In this document: one piece after another, positions 43,206-50,864 of the stretch
How positions within the stretch are numbered: position 1 is the stretch's first letter
Layout of the letters: each line of letters opens with the position of its first letter
Source: an uncultured Rhodospirillales bacterium
GTDB lineage: Bacteria; Pseudomonadota; Alphaproteobacteria; CACIAM-22H2
Assembly (NCBI GenBank): GCA_937926175.1
Contig: CALANV010000035.1
Location: forward strand, 1-64,000
Length of the DNA: 64,000 bases
Direction: 5' to 3'
Program-made: the position numbers and the translations under genes
The notes under the pieces: model-generated
Seen by the model: the letters and a program-made list of their open reading frames with translations, nothing else
The model's database searches: none
What the model was told of the DNA's origin: nothing

Positions 43206-43796
43206 ATGGTATTGGAGCCCGTTACCCTTACCGGGCGGCATGTTGAACTCGTCCCGTTGTCGAGGGAGCATCGCGATGCTCTCGCCGAGGCCGTGCGTGA
43301 CGGTGAGCTCTGGCGTCTATGGTACACCAACATCCCGCCCCCAGAGGCCATGGCCGCGGAGATCGAACGGCGTCTCAGCCTCCAGGCGGCCGGCTCCATG
43401 CTTCCTTTCACGGTCCTGGACGGTCCGGGTGGCCGGCCCGTGGGTATGACCACCTACATGAACATCGACATCGCCGGACCACGCGTGGAGATCGGCTCAA
43501 CCTGGTACGCGGCTCGCGTCCAGCGTACGGCGCTTAACACCGAGGCGAAGTTCCTGCTGTTGTCGCATGCTTTCGACCGGCTCGGTTGCCTCGCCGTCGA
43601 GTTCCGTACGCATTTCATGAACCATGCGAGTCGGCGCGCGATCGAGCGTCTGGGAGCCAAGCTCGATGGCATACTTCGCCACCATCAGCGCATGAAGGAC
43701 GGAACCATCCGCGACACCTGCGTCTACAGCATCACGGCGCCCGAGTGGCCCACCGTGCGCTCGCACCTGACTTGGCTACTGGAGAAACCGCGCTGA
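43206..43796 (+). CDS. GNAT family N-acetyltransferase
   Basis: The protein has 196 residues from ATG 43206; a longer frame to 43077 adds a non-conserved leader. It shows the RimJ/RimL-like GNAT pattern: LTGRHVELVPLSREHRDALAEAV, IGSTWYAARVQRTALNTEAKFLLLSHAFDRLGCLAVEFRTHFMNHASRRAIERLGAKLDGILRHHQR. Substrate is unknown. It separates fahA from maiA, so the tyrosine pathway genes are interrupted by an apparently unrelated gene. The following 300 bp (43797-44097) hold no convincing gene. Confidence 0.88.
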   Translation: MVLEPVTLTGRHVELVPLSREHRDALAEAVRDGELWRLWYTNIPPPEAMAAEIERRLSLQAAGSMLPFTVLDGPGGRPVGMTTYMNIDIAGPRVEIGSTWYAARVQRTALNTEAKFLLLSHAFDRLGCLAVEFRTHFMNHASRRAIERLGAKLDGILRHHQRMKDGTIRDTCVYSITAPEWPTVRSHLTWLLEKPR

Positions 43797-44097
43797 CGGT
43801 GCCCGCACCCGATTTGACCGGCGGGATAACTCATGGCCGCGCTCGCCCGAGTTGGCGGGACGGATGGGGACTGTTTTTGACGAGCGCTGTGACGATGGGA
43901 CGCCGCCCGGATCGGTTGATCGCAGCCCTGTCGGAACGTCGGTCGCAAGGAAAGTCTGTCGCAGCCGTAGGGCGGCGGCCGTGACGCGTGCGTATGAAGC
44001 GGTCGTCGCCGCCGCGTTCACGGCGCATGGTTGGCATGCGCAGGGCGCGCTGTTACATTCGCCCGCGCAGGAAGGCGTTCAGGGGAAGCGTCCGGAT

Positions 44098-44742
44098 ATG
44101 AAGCTTCACGGCTATTTCCGTTCATCAGCCGCGTTTCGCGTGCGTATCGCGCTCAACCTCAAGGGCTTGGCATACGAAAACGCGTTTCGGCATCTGCGCA
44201 AAGGGGAACAGCGCTCGCCGGACTTTCTGAAGCTCAATCCGATGGGACTCGTGCCGGCCTTCGAGGACGGGCCGCACGTCCTGACACAGTCGCTGGCGAT
44301 CATCGAGTACCTCGAGGAGACGCACCCGGAGCCGCCGCTTCTTCCGACGTCTCCGGTCGAACGCGCGCGGGTGCGCGCGCTGGGGCTGGCGGTGGCGTGC
44401 GAAATCCATCCGCTCAACAACCTGCGGACGCTGCTCTATCTCAAGAACGTGCTGAAGGTGAGCGACCAGCAGCACGACGAGTGGTATCGCCACTGGGTAA
44501 GGGAAGGGTTCAACGGCATCGAGGGGATGCTGCAGTCGGGCGGCACGGGACGGTTCTGCCACGGCGACGCGCCGACACTCGCCGATATCTGCCTCGTCCC
44601 GCAGGTGTTCAACGCCAAACGCTTCTTCAAGGACGACGAGCTCGCGGCCTGGCCGACGATCATGCGCATCTTCGGCGAATGCATGAAGCTGCCGGCCTTC
44701 GACCATGCGCAGCCGTCGAAGCAGCCGGACGCCGAACCTTGA
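44098..44742 (+). CDS. maiA: Maleylacetoacetate isomerase
   Basis: The protein has 214 residues from ATG 44098, where the glutathione-transferase-fold N-terminus MKLHGYFRSSAAFRVRIALNLKGL begins; a longer upstream frame is not conserved. Key features are the SSAAFRVR glutathione site and LKLNPMGLVPAFEDGPHVLTQSLAIIEYLEETHPEPPLLP of zeta-class enzymes. It isomerises maleylacetoacetate to fumarylacetoacetate, linking hmgA and fahA. It lies 300 bp after the GNAT gene and ends 3 bp before a convergent gene. Confidence 0.94.
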   Translation: MKLHGYFRSSAAFRVRIALNLKGLAYENAFRHLRKGEQRSPDFLKLNPMGLVPAFEDGPHVLTQSLAIIEYLEETHPEPPLLPTSPVERARVRALGLAVACEIHPLNNLRTLLYLKNVLKVSDQQHDEWYRHWVREGFNGIEGMLQSGGTGRFCHGDAPTLADICLVPQVFNAKRFFKDDELAAWPTIMRIFGECMKLPAFDHAQPSKQPDAEP

Positions 44743-44745
44743 GAA

Positions 44746-45489
44746 CTAGCGGCGCCGCGCGTCGGCGACCAGCTTCTTGAGCGTCTCGAAATCGACGGCG
44801 CCGGGGATGATCTGGTTGCCGATGACGAAAGCGGGGGTGCCGGAGATCGACAGTTCCCGGGCGAGCTGACGGTTCCGCTCGAAAACGTCGTCGATCTCGC
44901 TTCGTCCCATGTCGGCCTTGAGCCGCGCCGTATCGAGGCCGATGTCGCCGGCGATCCGCAGTACCGTCGCCTCGTCCAGCGTACCGCGGGCGCGCATCAG
45001 GGCCTGATGCATGTCGACGTATCGGCCCTGCGCCTTCGCGGCGAGGGCGGCGCGGGCGGCGACGACCGAGTCCGGGCCGAGGATCGGCAGCTCCTTGAAC
45101 ACGAACCGGACGTTGCCGTCTTCCTTGAGCAACCGCGCGAGCGCGCCTGCCACCTGCTTGCAGTAGGGGCACCGGTAGTCGAAGAATTCGACGACGGTGA
45201 CGTCGCCCCTGGGATTGCCGGCCACCGGAGAGGTCGGATCGTTGAAGATCGCCTCGCGCCGCGATGAAAGCGCGCGACGCTGCGCCGCCTCGGCCTCGGC
45301 GCGGCGCTTTTCCTCGAGCCCCTCGATGGCTTCGAGGATCACCTCCGGATTGTTCAGCAGATACTCGCGCACGATCTGCTCGATCTCTTCGCGCGACATG
45401 GACGAAGGAGCCGTCTGCGCGATCGCCTGCGGCGCAATCGCGACCGAGCCGACGAGCATCGCCGCGAATGCTGCGGAACGAAGTATCAC
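44746..45489 (-). CDS. DsbA-like periplasmic thioredoxin-fold protein (ScsC/Com1-type)
   Basis: The protein has 247 residues from GTG 45489, with AGGAG 8 nt upstream; the frame extends further but without a signal peptide. A signal peptide (about residues 1-24) is followed by an N-terminal helical domain MSREEIEQIVREYLLNNPEVILEAIEGLEE, as in Com1/ScsC proteins, which form trimers through this part. The active site is CPYC (Cys107, Cys110) in VVEFFDYRCPYCKQ. The cis-proline region is ELSISGTPAFVIGNQ. It reduces, oxidises or shuffles disulfides in the periplasm; isomerase or copper-linked roles are known in the family. Confidence 0.93.
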   Translation of the reverse strand: MILRSAAFAAMLVGSVAIAPQAIAQTAPSSMSREEIEQIVREYLLNNPEVILEAIEGLEEKRRAEAEAAQRRALSSRREAIFNDPTSPVAGNPRGDVTVVEFFDYRCPYCKQVAGALARLLKEDGNVRFVFKELPILGPDSVVAARAALAAKAQGRYVDMHQALMRARGTLDEATVLRIAGDIGLDTARLKADMGRSEIDDVFERNRQLARELSISGTPAFVIGNQIIPGAVDFETLKKLVADARRR

Positions 45490-45557
45490 GAAACTTTCTC
45501 CTGTGCCGTTTGCGCCATTGTCGACGAGGAGCGCCGCGCGAACAAGTAACGAGCGCG

Positions 45558-46361
45558 TCAACGCCTGAGCACGACCTCGGCGACGTAGCCGAGATGGGGC
45601 AACTTGCCGTCAGGCGACGGTGGCGGCTGGTACCGGAGACCGCCGACGGCGATGAAACCGATCCGGACGCGCGCGACGGGATCGCGCGGCCAGAACGCGG
45701 CATAAAGTGCGGCGAGATCGACGGTTTCCGAATGCCAGCGGCCCGCCGCGTCGCGCGTCGGCGGACGCAGGGACCGGCGGAGGCTGCGCTCGTCGATGGC
45801 GATGAACTCGACGAGTGCCTCTTTCGGCCGCATCGTTCCGATTCCGCCGAAATGCAATTCGATGATGCGGTCATGCGGCGGATAGTCGGTCGCGATCGCA
45901 CCGACGAGGCGGTCGACGAGCTGGGCACCTCGCGACGGACCGTCGCTGAATCCGACGACGATGCGCAGGCCACGCGGCAGCCCGTCGCCGGCGCCGCCGC
46001 CGAGGAGGGTAGGTTCGAGGAACCAGCGCCAGCTCAGATGCGGCGTCGCCAGAAGCGGGACATCGAGACGCCGGCCGAGCAGGGCGCCCGGCGATTCGAT
46101 CCGCAGCACCGGCATGCCCGAGACGTCGACTACGGCCGTCGCATTCGGCGCATCCGTCGGCACGAAAAACCAGTCGGTCGACGCCGTGGCCGGCCGAAAG
46201 TCGCGATCAGGTCCGATGACGAGGGCGCCGCCGTTGCCGAACGCCGGCAGGGGCGTGGAGGCACTGCTGCAGGCGGCAACCAATCCGGCCGCAAGCAGCG
46301 ACAGGACAAACGCCATGGCCGGACCGTTGGGGCGGTGCCATCCGACGTGCTTTCCCCCCAT
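45558..46361 (-). CDS. DUF3047-like lipoprotein
   Basis: The protein has 267 residues; ATG 46361 is preferred since it gives a charged n-region before the hydrophobic AFVLSLLAAGLVAAC lipobox; ATG 46316 is the alternative. The mature part shows GMPVLRIESPGALLGRRLDVPLLATPHLSWRWFLEP and GLRIVVGFSDGP, the pattern of DUF3047 proteins. Function unknown; the location should be the cell envelope. It lies between a DsbA-like protein and an M48 protease gene on the same strand, so all three may contribute to envelope protein quality, which is inference. Confidence 0.8.
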   Translation of the reverse strand: MGGKHVGWHRPNGPAMAFVLSLLAAGLVAACSSASTPLPAFGNGGALVIGPDRDFRPATASTDWFFVPTDAPNATAVVDVSGMPVLRIESPGALLGRRLDVPLLATPHLSWRWFLEPTLLGGGAGDGLPRGLRIVVGFSDGPSRGAQLVDRLVGAIATDYPPHDRIIELHFGGIGTMRPKEALVEFIAIDERSLRRSLRPPTRDAAGRWHSETVDLAALYAAFWPRDPVARVRIGFIAVGGLRYQPPPSPDGKLPHLGYVAEVVLRR

Positions 46362-46389
46362 GCGCCCACCCGTGTGCGCCGGCGTCCGG

Positions 46390-47745
46390 TCAGTTTTCCT
46401 TGTCGGCGGCCCGCTCCGCCGCCTGACGGATATCCTGGGCGCGCAGCCATCCCGACGATCCGTTGGGAAGCTGGCGCTCGGCGCGTTCGGCGAAGGCGCG
46501 GGCCTCGCCGTAGCGGCGCTGCAGCAGGGCGCGCTCGGCCTGGGCGAGCGATGCCATGCCGAGCTGGCCGTCGCGGCCATAGGCAACCGCGAGGAGGCGC
46601 CACAGCTCCGGGCTCTCGTTCTCCCGGCGCCGGGCATGCTCCAGATTGGCGATCGCCGCCTTCAGGAGTTGCGGATCGTCGCGCTCGATCTGGACGCGGG
46701 CGAGGTCGATGCGGAGCAGCGGCTCGTCCGGCAGAAGTTCGACGGCGCGCTGGTACGGCGGAAGTGCTTCCGCCGCCTTGCCGCTTTCGAACAGGATCTG
46801 TCCCTTGAGCTCGTGGAAGTAGCCATCGTCCGGTCGCTCGGCGATCAGGCCGTCGATCAACGCGAGGGCGCGCGGGTAGTCGGGACGGCGCGAATAGGCG
46901 ATCGCGCGCGCGTAGCGCGCGTCGATGGCCGGATCGTTCTCCTTGTAAATCTGCAGTGCGCGGCCGGGCTCGATGAAGCCGATCAGCTTGGCCCGCATGC
47001 GCCGATGCATTTCCGCGAACTCCGGCGGCAGCGGGGCGCCGGCGTACTTGGACCGGGTCAGGAAGTCGCGCACGAACTCGACGCGGTCGCGGCTGATCGG
47101 ATGGGTTCGGACGTAGGGATCCTGACGGCCGACGGTCAGCAGTTCCTGATCCGCAAGGATGTCCAGGAACTCCATCAGGCCACGTGCCGACTGTCCCGAC
47201 CGTTCGAGCAGGTTGACGGCCGCCTGGTCCGCCTGGCGCTCCATGTCGCGGGTATAGGCGAGCAGCCCGCGCTCGCTCATATGCTGGCCGCCCATCATGA
47301 TCGCAGCACCGGCATCCGGCCGGCCGGTCGCGACGGCAGCGGCTGCGCCGAGCACCATGGCAATGATGCTCTCGGCCGAAGCGTTGGCCAGACCTTCACG
47401 CAGGCGGGCAAGATGCCCGCCGGAAATGTGGCCGGTCTCGTGCGCGATCACGCCGATGACCTGGCCCGCATGCTCGGCGCGCATCAAGAGACCGGTGTTG
47501 ATGAACATGTTGAGGCCGTTCGCGACGAAGGCGTTCAGCGACCGGTCGTTAACCAGATGAACGCGAATCGCCTGCGGGTCCAGTCCGGCCGCGCTGAAAA
47601 GTGGCGTTGCATAAGCGCGGATGATACTTTCTATCTCCGCGTCGCGAATCATGGAGATTCGCTGCTGCGCGGCGACCGGCGCCAACCCCAATAGCCCGAT
47701 CGCGGCAAGCGCGCCGGTCAAACGGAAAAAAATGCGCCTGATCAA
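46390..47745 (-). CDS. M48 family metalloprotease with TPR repeats (BepA/LoiP-like)
   Basis: The protein has 451 residues, read from TTG 47745. A signal peptide (about residues 1-26) is followed by the M48 catalytic motif HETGHISGGHL and a downstream Glu in the YTRDMERQADQAAV segment (third zinc ligand). The C-terminal 220 residues are TPR-like helices, for example RAIAYSRRPDYPRALALIDGLIAERPDDGYFHELKGQI and SPELWRLLAVAYGRDGQLGMASLAQAERALL. BepA-type enzymes help assemble or degrade outer-membrane proteins. Its TTG start and the GTG of the divergent gene are only 2 bp apart. Confidence 0.93.
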   Translation of the reverse strand: MIRRIFFRLTGALAAIGLLGLAPVAAQQRISMIRDAEIESIIRAYATPLFSAAGLDPQAIRVHLVNDRSLNAFVANGLNMFINTGLLMRAEHAGQVIGVIAHETGHISGGHLARLREGLANASAESIIAMVLGAAAAVATGRPDAGAAIMMGGQHMSERGLLAYTRDMERQADQAAVNLLERSGQSARGLMEFLDILADQELLTVGRQDPYVRTHPISRDRVEFVRDFLTRSKYAGAPLPPEFAEMHRRMRAKLIGFIEPGRALQIYKENDPAIDARYARAIAYSRRPDYPRALALIDGLIAERPDDGYFHELKGQILFESGKAAEALPPYQRAVELLPDEPLLRIDLARVQIERDDPQLLKAAIANLEHARRRENESPELWRLLAVAYGRDGQLGMASLAQAERALLQRRYGEARAFAERAERQLPNGSSGWLRAQDIRQAAERAADKEN

Positions 47746-47747
47746 AG

Positions 47748-49382
47748 GTGAAGGTTCCTAGTTTGAAGTCTAAACGTAAGCACGTCGCGCGACTGCGTCA
47801 ACGCACGTCCGCTGTATTTTCTCTGATAGCGGCCGCGCTTCTCTCCGGTTGCGGGACGCAGTCGCAACCGGACGACGTATTGGCCGTCGACAGTTTCGTG
47901 GGCACGGTAATTGCCGACGAGCCGCAGGCGGCGATGATCGGCCGGGACATCCTGGTTGCAGGTGGCACGGCCGCCGACGCGGCGGCGGCGACGTACTTCG
48001 CGCTCGCCGCGACCATGCCGTCGAGCGCCGCACTCGGGGGCGGGGGCATGTGCCTGAGCTATCGGGTCGACGGCGGTCGCATCGAAGCGCTCGACTTCGT
48101 CGCGCGCCCGTCAGCGACGCCGGGCGCCGCCGCCGTGCCGGCCGTCGCGCGCGGTATGTTCAGTCTGCAGGCGCGCGACGGACGTCTGCGCTGGAGCCAG
48201 GTTGTCGCGCCGGCCGAAGGGTTGGCCCGTTTCGGCGTGTCGGTCTCCCGTGCGCTCGCCAAGGAACTGGCCGCCGCGCCCGATGTCCTCGCACAGGATC
48301 CGGAAGCAAAGCGCATCTTCTTCCGCCCCGATGGCACGCCGCTTCGCGAGGGCGACAGGCTCGTGCAGCCGGATCTGGCGACAGTGCTGGGCGCGCTGCG
48401 CACCTACGGTCCGGCGGCACTGGAGAACGGTCCGTTGGCGAGTCAGTTCGCCAGTGCTGCCGCCGCCGTGGGCGCCACGTTCACGCCCGACGAGATCGGC
48501 GCGAATGCACCGAGCTGGCGCGGCACGGTCGCGGTCCGGCACGAGAACGTCATCGTCCATTTTGCGCCGCCGCCGGCCGTTGCCGGCGTCGTCGAGGCGC
48601 AGACTTTCGCGATGCTGGCACCGCGCTGGCGTCGCGCACCGGCGGAGGAGCGGGCTCACCTGTTCATCCAGGCGAACCTGCGGGCCATCGCCGACCGGCA
48701 GAACTGGCTCGCGCCGGATCTGTCCTCGACGCGGGCGATCGCGGATATCGTGGGCGCACAGCACATCGACGAGCTGATGGCAACCTACCGGGCCGATCAA
48801 CGCAACGCACCCGTACCGGCATCGGCAAGCGAATCGTTAGCGAGCGCTGCGGCGGATCTGGCGCCCGCGACGACATTCGTCGCGGTGGACCGCCGCGGCA
48901 ACACCGTCGTCTGCGCCGTAAGCCTGCATGCGCCGTTCGGTATCGGTCGCATCGCGCCCGGAACCGGCGTGTTCCTTGCCGCTGCACCCGACGGAGACGC
49001 GCGCAGCGTGCAGACCTTCGGTCCGATGCTCGCGGTACGTGCGCGGAGCGCGGGCCCCGTGTTCGCCGGCGCGGCCTCGGGCGGCTGGGCGGGGGCGAGT
49101 GCCCTGATCCAGGTGGCGCTTCAGACGATCGTCGATGACCGGCCGCTCGACCAGGCCATGCGCGCGCCGCGTGTTCACGCCGCCGGCAACTCCGATCACG
49201 TCTTCGCCGAACCGACGGCCCAAGGGCCCGTCCCCGGGCTTGCATCCCGCGGCTACAATGTGACGACGGGCCCGTCGCTCGGTCGCGTCAATGCCCTCTA
49301 TTGTCCGGAGGCATTTGATGCGCCGGGCCGGTGCGATTTCAGCGCCGACCGGCGCGGCGACGGTCTCGCGGCTCGAGGGTGA
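47748..49382 (+). CDS. Gamma-glutamyltransferase (gamma-glutamyl peptidase) family protein
   Basis: The protein has 544 residues, read from GTG 47748; TTG 47763, with AAGGTGAAGG upstream, is a serious alternative. The lipobox-like LLSGC suggests a lipoprotein. The conserved Ggt start region IVADEPQAAMIGRDILVAGGTAADAAAATYFALAATMPSSAALGGGG is clear. Autocleavage and catalysis in Ggt use a Thr at the start of the small subunit; here the site reads APATTFVAVDRRGNTV, with the usual TTHF histidine replaced by Phe. Activity is therefore uncertain. It overlaps the next gene's 5' end. Confidence 0.85.
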   Translation: MKVPSLKSKRKHVARLRQRTSAVFSLIAAALLSGCGTQSQPDDVLAVDSFVGTVIADEPQAAMIGRDILVAGGTAADAAAATYFALAATMPSSAALGGGGMCLSYRVDGGRIEALDFVARPSATPGAAAVPAVARGMFSLQARDGRLRWSQVVAPAEGLARFGVSVSRALAKELAAAPDVLAQDPEAKRIFFRPDGTPLREGDRLVQPDLATVLGALRTYGPAALENGPLASQFASAAAAVGATFTPDEIGANAPSWRGTVAVRHENVIVHFAPPPAVAGVVEAQTFAMLAPRWRRAPAEERAHLFIQANLRAIADRQNWLAPDLSSTRAIADIVGAQHIDELMATYRADQRNAPVPASASESLASAAADLAPATTFVAVDRRGNTVVCAVSLHAPFGIGRIAPGTGVFLAAAPDGDARSVQTFGPMLAVRARSAGPVFAGAASGGWAGASALIQVALQTIVDDRPLDQAMRAPRVHAAGNSDHVFAEPTAQGPVPGLASRGYNVTTGPSLGRVNALYCPEAFDAPGRCDFSADRRGDGLAARG

Positions 49383-50544
49383 CGTCGTGACGATCAAAGT
49401 CGCGCGGCGCAGCGGAATCGCGCCGTTTATCGTGATGGACGTGATGCGTGAGGCGAATGCGCGCGATCGTTCCGCGCGTTCGGCGGCGGAGCGCGTCGTC
49501 CACCTTGAGGTCGGACAGCCCGGAACCTCGGCGCCGCAGGCGGTCGTCGAAGCCGCCGCCCGCGCGCTTCGGAGCGAAAGGCTGGGCTATACCGAGGCGC
49601 TGGGCGTACCGGCCCTGCGCGAGCGCATCGCGCAGCACTATCGCGAGTACTATGGAACCCACGTCGCGCCGGAGCGGGTCGTCATCACGACCGGCTCGTC
49701 GGGCGGTTTCCTTCTGGCGTTTCTCGCCGCATTCGATCACGGCGACCGGGTGGCGCTGGCCGAGCCGGGCTATCCGGCCTATCGCAACATTCTGACCGCT
49801 CTCGACATCACGCCCGTCGGCCTGCCGACAGAGGCGGCGAGCCGATTTCAGCCGACCCCGGCGCTTCTCGATCGCGCCGGGCGAATCGATGGCTTGATCG
49901 TCGCAAGCCCGGCGAATCCGACCGGCAGCATGATGTCGCCGGACGAACTCGCCGAGATTGCCGGCTGGTGCCGCCGGCACGGCGTCCGCCTCGTATCGGA
50001 CGAAATCTATCACGGCATCACCTACGGCATGCCGGCGGCGACGGCGCTCGCCTACAGCGACGAGGCGATCGTCATCAACAGCTTCTCGAAATACTACGCG
50101 ATGACGGGGTGGCGGCTCGGCTGGATGATCGTGCCGCCGGACCTGGTGCGTGCGGTCGAGGTGCTCGCCCAAAACCTCTTCATCTCGGCACCGACGCTGC
50201 CCCAGCTCGCAGCACTTGCGGCGTTCGATGCGCGCGCCGAGCTCGATGCGAACGTCGCACGTTATCGCGCGAACCGCGATCTTCTGCTCGCGGAACTGCC
50301 GAAGGCCGGCTTCGACCGTTTCGCACCGGCCGACGGCGCGTTCTATCTATACGCCGATGTCGCGCACCTGACCAATGACAGCGAGGCGTTCTGTCGGCGC
50401 ATGCTTGCCGAGGCAGGCGTTGCGGCGACGCCGGGCACCGATTTCGATCCGGCGCGCGGGCGTGCCTATGTGAGATTCTCCTATGCCGGGACCACGGACG
50501 ACATGATCGAGGCCACGCGCCGCCTTCGCGCCTGGCGGCGTTGA
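49318..50544 (+). CDS. PLP-dependent aminotransferase class I/II
   Basis: The protein has 408 residues from ATG 49318, with GGAGG at a good 7-nt distance; GTG 49387 (385 residues), just after the Ggt stop, is the alternative. Fold type I landmarks are VGQPGTSAPQAVVEAAARAL, ASPANPTGSMM, DEIYHGITYG and the PLP lysine in NSFSKYYAMTGWRLGWM. The C-terminus has the substrate-binding Arg in YVRFSYAG. It transfers amino groups between an amino acid and 2-oxoacid; the specific substrate is not clear. ATG 49318 overlaps the preceding gene by 65 bp, suggesting coupling. Confidence 0.93.
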   Translation: MRRAGAISAPTGAATVSRLEGDVVTIKVARRSGIAPFIVMDVMREANARDRSARSAAERVVHLEVGQPGTSAPQAVVEAAARALRSERLGYTEALGVPALRERIAQHYREYYGTHVAPERVVITTGSSGGFLLAFLAAFDHGDRVALAEPGYPAYRNILTALDITPVGLPTEAASRFQPTPALLDRAGRIDGLIVASPANPTGSMMSPDELAEIAGWCRRHGVRLVSDEIYHGITYGMPAATALAYSDEAIVINSFSKYYAMTGWRLGWMIVPPDLVRAVEVLAQNLFISAPTLPQLAALAAFDARAELDANVARYRANRDLLLAELPKAGFDRFAPADGAFYLYADVAHLTNDSEAFCRRMLAEAGVAATPGTDFDPARGRAYVRFSYAGTTDDMIEATRRLRAWRR

Positions 50545-50800
50545 AAACGAAGAGCTGAAACGAAGAAGGGCAGGGCGCGTGACCGAACCGTTTCGACGGG
50601 GCGTCGAATAAAGACTCGCGTCGCGCCTCCGTCGCCGCTCGCCGTACAAATGCCGGCACGCCCGCGGTTCGGTCCCGGCATGCCGCAATTCCTGCAGGCC
50701 GGATGCCGGCGACGGTCGACCTGAAGTCCCGCAACGATCCCGATCAGCGGCAGGCTCGGGGCGGATGCGCCAGCGATCGATTTTCCGTTACAGGCGAGTT

Positions 50801-50826
50801 CCCAGCATCCCATCGGGGATGCTGGG
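50801..50826. repeat. Perfect inverted repeat between the aminotransferase and rne genes
   Basis: CCCAGCATCCC (50801-50811) and GGGATGCTGGG (50816-50826) form an 11-bp stem with a 4-nt loop. It lies in the 320-bp gap between the aminotransferase end and the rne 3' end. No T-run follows on either strand, so it may be a processing signal or a factor-assisted terminator for rne. I see nothing else in 50545-50864. Confidence 0.55.
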
Positions 50827-50864
50827 AGACCGCATATGCGTTGCGAGGTTTCGCCTGCAGAAGC

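Noticed and set aside
43852..44097. In-frame extension upstream of maiA
   Set aside because: Sequence is not maiA-like; the glutathione-transferase N-terminus starts at 44098 with a ribosome site.
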